A DNA stretch of 37,936 bases, taken from Desulfobacca sp. 4484_104. Lineage in GTDB: Bacteria > Desulfobacterota > Desulfobaccia > Desulfobaccales > Desulfobaccaceae. Location of the stretch: NCBI GenBank assembly GCA_002049795.1, contig MUKC01000045.1, positions 1-37,936 on the forward strand. Reading direction: 5' to 3'. Made by a program: the position numbers and the translations under genes. Below, one piece after another: positions 32,829 to 37,936 of the stretch. Each line of letters starts with the position of its first letter. The first letter of the stretch is position 1. Under the pieces are notes generated by a model, which saw only the letters and a program-made list of their open reading frames with translations, did not search any database and had not been told where the DNA came from.

Positions 32829-33593
32829 TTAATCATATTCTAAATCCACCAGATAAGGAAAATGATCGGAGGGATAGCGGCCATTGACATTGTAAGTGAC
32901 AATGATGACCTCCTGGACCCGGAAAGGTGGCGTAATCAGCACCCAATCGATCCGGTGGCCGAACCGTTCGCCGCCAAAGGTATGTTGGGTGGTAACCCCG
33001 GCTTCGGAACGTTTCAGTAACATCCAGGTGTCGGCAAAGGGACTGCCGTCCGACACCAGCAGCCGATGCACCTCGGACCCGGGCCTGTCATTGAAATCCC
33101 CCGCCAAAATCGTCGGCTGCCCCAGCCGGGCAAAATGCTCCCGGATGATCTGCGCCCCCATCAGCCGGGCGAGTTCGGAGATATGGTCCAGGTGAGTATC
33201 GGCAAAATAAAACCACTGTTCCCGATCAATTACCCGAAACTGGCCAAAAGTTACCATCCGGGGGAAAGCACTGCCCCAGTCTTTACTGCGATGCGCCTCG
33301 GGAGTTTTAGATAACCAAAACTCCCGCCCCGGACCGGGCACTATCTTCCGCGGCCGATAGAAAATAGTGGGATATTGACAGGTCGGGTCGATCTGTCGAT
33401 GACTGATAAAGGGCACATAGCCGGTCAGAGAGGTAGTCAGGTACTCCAACTGCGGCACCGTGCATTCCTGGGTGGCCAGCAGGTCCGGCTGATAGGCCCA
33501 AATGGTTTCCAACACCAGTTCTTTGCGATACTTCCATTGATACGGCCCGTCCTGAGCCGTTTCAAAGCGCAAATTAAAGGTCATGACCCGCAT
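32829..33593 (-). CDS. Endonuclease/exonuclease/phosphatase family protein
   Basis: A 254-residue protein from the ATG at 33593 (GGAG eight bases away; the frame's TTG one codon earlier is not preferred). The EEP-fold catalytic set is visible: MTFNLRFE (Asn), LLATQECTVPQLEYL (Glu), FADTHLDHISE (Asp/His), AGDFNDRPGS (Asp/Asn) and YPSDHFPYLVDLEYD at the C-terminus (Asp-His). No signal peptide is seen, so it is cytoplasmic. Members include nucleases, sphingomyelinase-like phosphodiesterases and phosphatases; the substrate is undetermined. It follows the dGTPase-like gene after 27 bases, so both are probably co-transcribed. Confidence 0.9.
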   Translation of the reverse strand: MRVMTFNLRFETAQDGPYQWKYRKELVLETIWAYQPDLLATQECTVPQLEYLTTSLTGYVPFISHRQIDPTCQYPTIFYRPRKIVPGPGREFWLSKTPEAHRSKDWGSAFPRMVTFGQFRVIDREQWFYFADTHLDHISELARLMGAQIIREHFARLGQPTILAGDFNDRPGSEVHRLLVSDGSPFADTWMLLKRSEAGVTTQHTFGGERFGHRIDWVLITPPFRVQEVIIVTYNVNGRYPSDHFPYLVDLEYD

Positions 33594-33620
33594 CAATTAT
33601 ACTCCGAGCACCCGGACGCT

Positions 33621-34784
33621 TCAGGCAAAACGCGCCGGCAGGGGCTGCGGGAAAAAGAGTTCTTGACATTGCCTGAGGAAATAGGCATCGGTCATGGAGG
33701 CCAGATAGTCGCGCACGATCTCCGCCGGGCTGCTGGCTTTTAGATAGCCAGGGGCCATGGGGGCCAGAAAATCCGCCCAGATCGGTGACTCTTGATACTC
33801 CTGCTCCAGGTCTTGCAAAAATCGCTCAAACAGAGCCTTCGACAGCTCTTCAATCTTACCGGTCTCGGCCTTGATGCGGGGATTATTGTAAATCCGCTGG
33901 TAATTGAATTCCTTGAGCTGGCGCAGCGCCTCCCCGACTTCGGGACTGTAACACACATAATTTTTATTAAAACTGTTACTGATCAGATCGGCAACCAGGG
34001 TATAAACTATAGTCCCATTGGTCTGGCCCAGCCGGGCCTGCACCAGCGGCGGTAATTGCTGGCGCTGGACCAGGTTCAACAGGATGGCGTCTTCCAGATC
34101 GCGGCCGATATAACTGATAGTGTCGGCCAGACGCACGACGCAGCCCTCCAGGGTCATGGGCTTGAGATTTACCTTGGGATCGGCCAGTTTCAGTTCGATT
34201 TCGCGCTGCAGGTGCGCAAAGGTCTTTTCCCGATCCGGCGCCAGCCGTTCCACATGCGTTTCTCCATCGTGACAGAGAATACCGTCCAGCACCTGCAAGG
34301 TGAGGTTGAGCCCCCGTCCTCCTTTTTCTACCTGATCCAGGAAGCGCACCCCCTGGACACTATGGACAAAACTACCAATGCCGTGGGCCTGGCACAGCTG
34401 GCTGAGAATAGCTTCACCATCATGGCCAAAAGGCGGGTGGCCGATGTCATGACCCAAAGCAATGGCCTCCAGCAGATCCTCGTTGAGACGTAAAAATTTA
34501 CCGATCGTCCGGGCAATCTTAGACAATAATTGCACGTGCAGGACCCGGTGACTGATCTGCTCATGATCAATCAGGTAAAATACCTGGGTTTTATCAATAT
34601 AACGGGTGTAAGCCCGGGAATGCAGGATGCGATCAGTGTCTACCGCAAAATTTTGCCGGTGGCCATAATCAATCCGTTCTTCATATTGCCGACGGCTAGC
34701 CTGTCGGCTGCGAGTGGCGTAAGCCGACAGCCAGGCGTCTTCCTGGCGCTCCAATTCGGCCCGTAATTCCTGTAAATCGATCAT
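33621..34784 (-). CDS. dGTPase-like HD-domain hydrolase
   Basis: A 387-residue member of the dGTP triphosphohydrolase-like HD family, which cleaves dNTPs to nucleosides and triphosphate. The start is taken at ATG 34784, ten bases after GGAG; the frame to 34814 adds ten residues with a start too close to the same site. The HD set is visible: His in EQISHRVLHVQLLSKIARTI, the metal motif ALGHDIGHPPFGHDGE (His-Asp), and Asp in VVRLADTISYIGRDLEDAIL. NFAVDTDRILHSRAYTRYID is the family N-terminal signature. It heads a two-gene unit with the nuclease/phosphatase-family gene. A role in dNTP pool control is inferred from family. Confidence 0.9.
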   Translation of the reverse strand: MIDLQELRAELERQEDAWLSAYATRSRQASRRQYEERIDYGHRQNFAVDTDRILHSRAYTRYIDKTQVFYLIDHEQISHRVLHVQLLSKIARTIGKFLRLNEDLLEAIALGHDIGHPPFGHDGEAILSQLCQAHGIGSFVHSVQGVRFLDQVEKGGRGLNLTLQVLDGILCHDGETHVERLAPDREKTFAHLQREIELKLADPKVNLKPMTLEGCVVRLADTISYIGRDLEDAILLNLVQRQQLPPLVQARLGQTNGTIVYTLVADLISNSFNKNYVCYSPEVGEALRQLKEFNYQRIYNNPRIKAETGKIEELSKALFERFLQDLEQEYQESPIWADFLAPMAPGYLKASSPAEIVRDYLASMTDAYFLRQCQELFFPQPLPARFA

Positions 34785-34862
34785 AAAAATCATACTCCAG
34801 AAGCATTTTACCACAGGTGCCGGCCGGCCAACAAGAGATTTCGCCGCGGCCCCAGATTTTGC

Positions 34863-34891
34863 TTGACGCCCGGTCTGACAGTCCTTATCCT
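34863..34891 (+). promoter_or_regulatory. Sigma70-type promoter for the ABM-domain gene
   Basis: TTGACG (34863-34868) and TATCCT (34886-34891) are separated by 17 bases, 54 bases before the ATG at 34946, within the 161-base divergent gap. Confidence 0.5.
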
Positions 34892-34945
34892 TGATTTATA
34901 GGTCTCTGATTGTCGTTAATCATCTTCCATGGGGAGGGCGGGCTA

Positions 34946-35227
34946 ATGATTAAGGTGTTCATGGAACGGAGCATTAAGGGGAAAAATGTCTCGGAAATAG
35001 TCAGGTTATTAAGGATGTTGCGGGTCAAGGCCATGCAGCAACCGGGTTATATTTCTGGGGAAACCTTACACGCCCTCGATGACCCCAACTATTATCTGGT
35101 GATCAGTTCCTGGGAAAACCCCTCCGACTGGGAGGCCTGGCACCATAATCCAGAACGTCAGCAGCTTCAGGCTGAATTAGACAAGTTGGCGCTTTTAAAA
35201 TTTGATTTTTTAAGTATGATAATATAA
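34946..35227 (+). CDS. ABM-domain (antibiotic biosynthesis monooxygenase-like) protein
   Basis: A 93-residue ferredoxin-like dimeric alpha/beta barrel protein. The pattern PGYISGETLHALDDPNYYLV followed by ISSWENPSDWEAWHHNPERQ matches small ABM-domain proteins. The start is ATG 34946 after GGGAGGG; the frame to 34910 is unlikely. Relatives include quinol and haem monooxygenases, but many have unknown roles, and no haem-binding residues can be asserted here. The gene precedes xerC on the same strand with a 46-base gap, and its last codons overlap a promoter-like sequence for xerC. Confidence 0.83.
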   Translation: MIKVFMERSIKGKNVSEIVRLLRMLRVKAMQQPGYISGETLHALDDPNYYLVISSWENPSDWEAWHHNPERQQLQAELDKLALLKFDFLSMII

Positions 35228-35230
35228 TAT
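35202..35230 (+). promoter_or_regulatory. Promoter-like sequence for xerC-hslVU
   Basis: TTGATT (35202-35207) and TAATAT (35225-35230) are 17 bases apart, overlapping the end of the ABM gene and 44 bases before the xerC ATG. The surrounding 60 bases are strongly AT-rich. Confidence 0.45.
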
Positions 35231-35273
35231 AAAATTTTTATTTTTCGTGATCAACCGGTCGGAGTCAGGTTAA

Positions 35274-36173
35274 ATGTGGGCCTATTTGGAAGATTTTATC
35301 CGTCATTTGAATATCGAACGTCACCTGTCGCCCCATACCATCCGTAATTACCAAAGCGATCTGAGACAATTTCTGGAGTTCCTGGACAGCATGAAGCCGC
35401 CCCGGACCTTGGCGAATTTGACTTATCAGGACTTGCGAGCTTTTCTGGCGCATCGTCATCGCCTCAATCAAAAAGTCTCAGTAGCCCGCAAACTGGCGGC
35501 GCTCCGCACGTTTTGCAAGTACCTGGTGCGACAGGGGGTCTTATCCCAAAACCTGGCGGCTCTGGCCCCGGGTCCCAAGTTAGACAATCATCTGCCTCGT
35601 TTTTTGACTATTGATGAAGTCTTTCATCTGCTCGAGGAGGTCTCCGGGGCCACGGTCCTGGAGCTGCGTGATCGGGCCATCTTGGAGGTATTTTATTCCG
35701 GCGGCTTGCGGGTCTCCGAACTAGTCAACCTAAATCTGGCTGAGGTGGATTTAGAGCATCGCCGGGTCCGGGTCAGGGGCAAAGGCGGCAAGGAACGGTT
35801 GGCCGTCCTGGGCGAACCGGCCCGGCGGGCGCTGGTCGCCTATCTGGAGCGCCGCCCGGAACTGTATCTCAAACAGCCAGGTGAATCTGAGCCGCCGGCG
35901 GTATTTTTGAATTATCGGGGCGGACGGCTGACCACCCGCAGTGTAGCCCGCTTGGTGGAAAAATGGGCCAGGCAGGCCGGGTTGCTGCAACCCCTGACGC
36001 CACATGGTCTGCGGCATACCTTTGCCACTCATTTGCTGGAAGGCAAGGCTGATTTGCGCGCGGTTCAGGAACTGTTGGGCCATGCCCAGCTATCCAGTAC
36101 CCAAAGGTATCTCCATATTAATCTTGACTACCTGATGGAGGTGTATGATCGTGCCCATCCCCGAGGCAAGTAA
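35274..36173 (+). CDS. xerC: Tyrosine recombinase XerC
   Basis: A 299-residue site-specific recombinase that resolves chromosome dimers at dif with XerD. The SAM-like N-terminal domain (about 1-85, [20 protein letters not shown]) is followed by the catalytic domain with all six residues: Arg146 (SGGLRVSEL), Lys170 ([10 protein letters not shown]), His244 and Arg247 ([14 protein letters not shown]), His270 ([10 protein letters not shown]) and Tyr279 (TQRYLHIN). The order xerC-hslV-hslU is the same as codV-clpQ-clpY in Bacillus, which supports the housekeeping XerC call over an integrase. Its 3' end overlaps hslV by 29 bases. A GGAG lies 9 bases before the ATG. Confidence 0.93.
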   Translation: MWAYLEDFIRHLNIERHLSPHTIRNYQSDLRQFLEFLDSMKPPRTLANLTYQDLRAFLAHRHRLNQKVSVARKLAALRTFCKYLVRQGVLSQNLAALAPGPKLDNHLPRFLTIDEVFHLLEEVSGATVLELRDRAILEVFYSGGLRVSELVNLNLAEVDLEHRRVRVRGKGGKERLAVLGEPARRALVAYLERRPELYLKQPGESEPPAVFLNYRGGRLTTRSVARLVEKWARQAGLLQPLTPHGLRHTFATHLLEGKADLRAVQELLGHAQLSSTQRYLHINLDYLMEVYDRAHPRGK

Positions 36174-36702
36174 GCCGTTTCAGGGAACAACGATATTAGC
36201 AGTGCGGCGCGGCGGCCAGGTAGCGGTGGCCGGTGACGGCCAGGTGACCTTGGGCGAGATGGTGATGAAGCATCGCGCCAAAAAGGTCCGTAAAATCTAT
36301 CATGGTAAGATTATCGTCGGTTTTGCCGGAGCCACCGCGGATGCCCTCAGTCTGTTTGAACGCTTCGAGGGCAAATTGGACAAACACCAGGGCAATATGA
36401 CCCGGGCCGTGGTGGAACTAGCCAAGGATTGGCGCACCGATCGCATCCTGCGCCGCTTGGAGGCCCTGCTCCTGGTGGTGGACGCCGACAACACTTTTCT
36501 AATTTCCGGCAACGGCGATGTTATTGAACCCGATGACGGCCTGATGGCCATCGGCTCGGGCGGACCTTATGCCCTGGCCGCGGCCCGCGCCTTGTTTAAA
36601 TATACCGAATTGGAGCCCCGGCAAATCTGCCAGGAGGCCCTGGCCATTGCCGCCTCGTGCTGTATTTATACCAATGCCGAGATTGTCATTGAAGAACTTT
36701 AG
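36145..36702 (+). CDS. hslV: ATP-dependent protease subunit HslV (ClpQ)
   Basis: The 185-residue proteolytic subunit of the HslUV protease. The active-site Thr is the first Thr of [20 protein letters not shown] (Thr15 from this start), exposed after removal of the short leader. [20 protein letters not shown] and [14 protein letters not shown] are family hallmarks. Two starts compete: ATG 36145 is only 2 bases after GGAGGT, while GTG 36151 has 8 bases of spacing and would shorten the leader by two residues. It begins inside the end of xerC, so translational coupling is expected. HslV forms the double hexamer degraded substrates enter through HslU. Confidence 0.93.
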   Translation: MIVPIPEASKPFQGTTILAVRRGGQVAVAGDGQVTLGEMVMKHRAKKVRKIYHGKIIVGFAGATADALSLFERFEGKLDKHQGNMTRAVVELAKDWRTDRILRRLEALLLVVDADNTFLISGNGDVIEPDDGLMAIGSGGPYALAAARALFKYTELEPRQICQEALAIAASCCIYTNAEIVIEEL

Positions 36703-36760
36703 TTGGCCTTCGGGCTCTTAGAATTTGCCAGGTTTAGCAAAAGTAAAAGTTTAGAGAGGA

Positions 36761-36780
36761 TAAGCGATAATTGGCGCTTA
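36761..36780 (+). promoter_or_regulatory. Hairpin between a Shine-Dalgarno-like site and the hslU start codon
   Basis: GAGAGGA (36754-36760) is directly followed by TAAGCG-ATAATTGG-CGCTTA (36761-36780), a perfect 6-bp stem with an 8-base loop, then ten bases and the ATG at 36791. No other ribosome-binding site lies close to the ATG. If the stem forms, it brings GAGAGGA to 10 bases from the start. This is inference from sequence geometry. Confidence 0.42.
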
Positions 36781-36790
36781 ACATTTTATT

Positions 36791-37936
36791 ATGGAATTGA
36801 TGAGACGACCATTACGGATCCGCGGCGACCATCTGACGCCGCGGGAGATCGTGTCCGAACTGGACAAATACATTATCGGCCAGGCCGACGCCAAACGTTC
36901 GGTGGCCATTGCCTTGCGCAACCGCTGGCGACGGCAGCAAATACCCGAGGGTTTGCGCGATGAGGTAGCCCCCAAAAACATCATCATGATCGGCCCCACC
37001 GGGGTCGGCAAGACCGAAATCGCCCGGCGTCTGGCCAAGCTGGCGCAGTCGCCGTTTCTGAAGATCGAGGCCAGCAAGTTCACTGAGGTCGGCTATGTAG
37101 GCCGTGATGTCGAGTCAATGATCCGCGACCTCATGGAACTGGCGGTCAATATGGTCAAGGCCGAGGAGCGCGAAAAGGTCAAGGTCAAGGCCCAGGAAGT
37201 AGCCGAAGAACGCCTGCTCGACCTGTTGCTGCCTGCCAGCCCCCGGCGTTCCGAAACCGAAACCGAAACCCAGGTTCCCAAACCGGAGGACGCTGATCAG
37301 ACGCGGGAGAAACTTAGGCGGTTGCTCCGCGCTGGGCGCTTGGATGATCGTTTTGTCGATCTAGAGGTCTCGCAGCGGACCATGCCGATCGTGGAGATCT
37401 TCTCCAGCGCCGGGCTGGAGGAAATGGACATCAATTTCAAGGAGATGTTTGGCAATCTGTTCCCGGCCCAAACCAAGCGGCGCAAGGTCAAGATCTGTGA
37501 AGCCCGGGAAATTTTGGTGCAAGAGGAGGCCCAGCGGCTTATTGACATGGACCGGGTGATCGAGCAGGCCCGCCGTAAGGTGGAACAGAGCGGCATCATT
37601 TTTCTCGATGAAATCGACAAAATCGTCGGCCGCGACCATAGCCGCGGGCCGGATGTGTCGCGGGAAGGGGTGCAACGCGACCTGTTGCCCATTGTCGAAG
37701 GCTCCACCGTCACCACCAAACACGGCATGGTGCGGACCGATCACATTCTATTCATAGCTTCCGGGGCTTTCCATATCGCCAAGCCCTCCGACCTGATCCC
37801 CGAGATGCAGGGGCGGTTCCCGATCCGGGTAGAGTTGCAGTCTTTGGGGCAGGAGGAGTTTGAGCGCATCCTGACCGAACCGGAAAATGCCCTGGTCAAA
37901 CAGTACCAGGCACTCATGGCCACTGAGGGTATCGAA
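36791..37936 (+). CDS. hslU: ATP-dependent protease ATPase subunit HslU (ClpY), 3' end outside window
   Basis: The frame is open from ATG 36791 to the right edge (382 codons, no stop); HslU is normally about 440-460, so the final part of the AAA+ C-terminal domain is missing. Visible features: [17 protein letters not shown]-type start ([20 protein letters not shown] at 15-34), Walker A GPTGVGKT (68-75), the pore loop GYVGRDVE (101-108), a variable I-domain including ETETETQ, Walker B IIFLDEID (269-276) and the second-region-of-homology segment [18 protein letters not shown]. HslU unfolds proteins and feeds them to HslV. It follows hslV after 88 bases. Confidence 0.94.
   Translation, partial: MELMRRPLRIRGDHLTPREIVSELDKYIIGQADAKRSVAIALRNRWRRQQIPEGLRDEVAPKNIIMIGPTGVGKTEIARRLAKLAQSPFLKIEASKFTEVGYVGRDVESMIRDLMELAVNMVKAEEREKVKVKAQEVAEERLLDLLLPASPRRSETETETQVPKPEDADQTREKLRRLLRAGRLDDRFVDLEVSQRTMPIVEIFSSAGLEEMDINFKEMFGNLFPAQTKRRKVKICEAREILVQEEAQRLIDMDRVIEQARRKVEQSGIIFLDEIDKIVGRDHSRGPDVSREGVQRDLLPIVEGSTVTTKHGMVRTDHILFIASGAFHIAKPSDLIPEMQGRFPIRVELQSLGQEEFERILTEPENALVKQYQALMATEGIE

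Noticed and set aside
1-37936. tRNA, rRNA, CRISPR, insertion sequences, prophage or plasmid origin
   Set aside because: No T-loop-like tRNA signature, repeat-spacer pattern, transposase or phage structural gene was seen on either strand; xerC was considered as an integrase but its hslVU context fits the housekeeping recombinase.

Overview
The window reads as a stretch of chromosome from a Gram-negative anaerobe. A deep-branching Desulfobacterota, of the Desulfobacca, Syntrophobacter or Syntrophobacterales kind, fits best. Reasons are the Tad secretin (outer membrane present), the lipoproteins, a transcarboxylase-like biotin enzyme set typical of propionate-metabolising sulfate reducers and syntrophs, a DUF2333 protein, and a xerC-hslV-hslU run. 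No phage, insertion sequence, CRISPR array, tRNA or rRNA gene was seen. The taxonomic call is inference from gene content only.

Layout. (1) Positions 1-9155, minus strand: a Tad/Flp-type pilus assembly operon read as cpaB, cpaC, small lipoprotein, cpaE/tadZ, tadA/cpaF, a TPR-TadB fusion, tadC and a TPR-LytR_C protein cut by the left edge. No Flp pilin or prepilin peptidase is in view. (2) 9498-12139, plus: pyruvate dehydrogenase-type E1 alpha and beta, then a DJ-1/PfpI protein, behind a good sigma70-type promoter. (3) 12342-16091, minus: a thioredoxin-fold DUF255 protein, an orphan ParB-like protein and a glycine-zipper lipoprotein; a divergent lipoprotein gene follows on plus. (4) 16729-20519, minus: an acyl-CoA carboxyltransferase, a 69-residue small subunit and a pyruvate/oxaloacetate carboxyltransferase fused to a biotin domain. 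There is no biotin carboxylase, so the set resembles methylmalonyl-CoA:pyruvate transcarboxylase. (5) 20952-24186, plus: acyl-CoA thioesterase, AMMECR1-family protein, DUF2333 membrane protein, CBS-ACT protein. (6) 24183-28618, minus: Smr protein, amidohydrolase, L-aspartate oxidase (NadB), and a response regulator-diguanylate cyclase whose receiver domain is about 15 residues short. (7) 28687-32568: two related L,D-transpeptidases on opposite strands flanking three poorly known genes (PhoU-like, secreted helical, small helical). (8) 32829-34784, minus: dGTPase-like HD hydrolase and an endonuclease/exonuclease/phosphatase-family protein. (9) 34946-37936, plus: ABM-domain protein, xerC, hslV, and hslU cut by the right edge.

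Most of the content is core metabolism and envelope biology. The points most worth a second look are the transcarboxylase-like module, the shortened receiver of the diguanylate cyclase, the TPR-TadB fusion, the orphan ParB-like protein, the L,D-transpeptidase-flanked cluster of unknown genes, and a hairpin that may bring a Shine-Dalgarno sequence into register for hslU. I found no clear candidate for a wholly new defence or mobile system.
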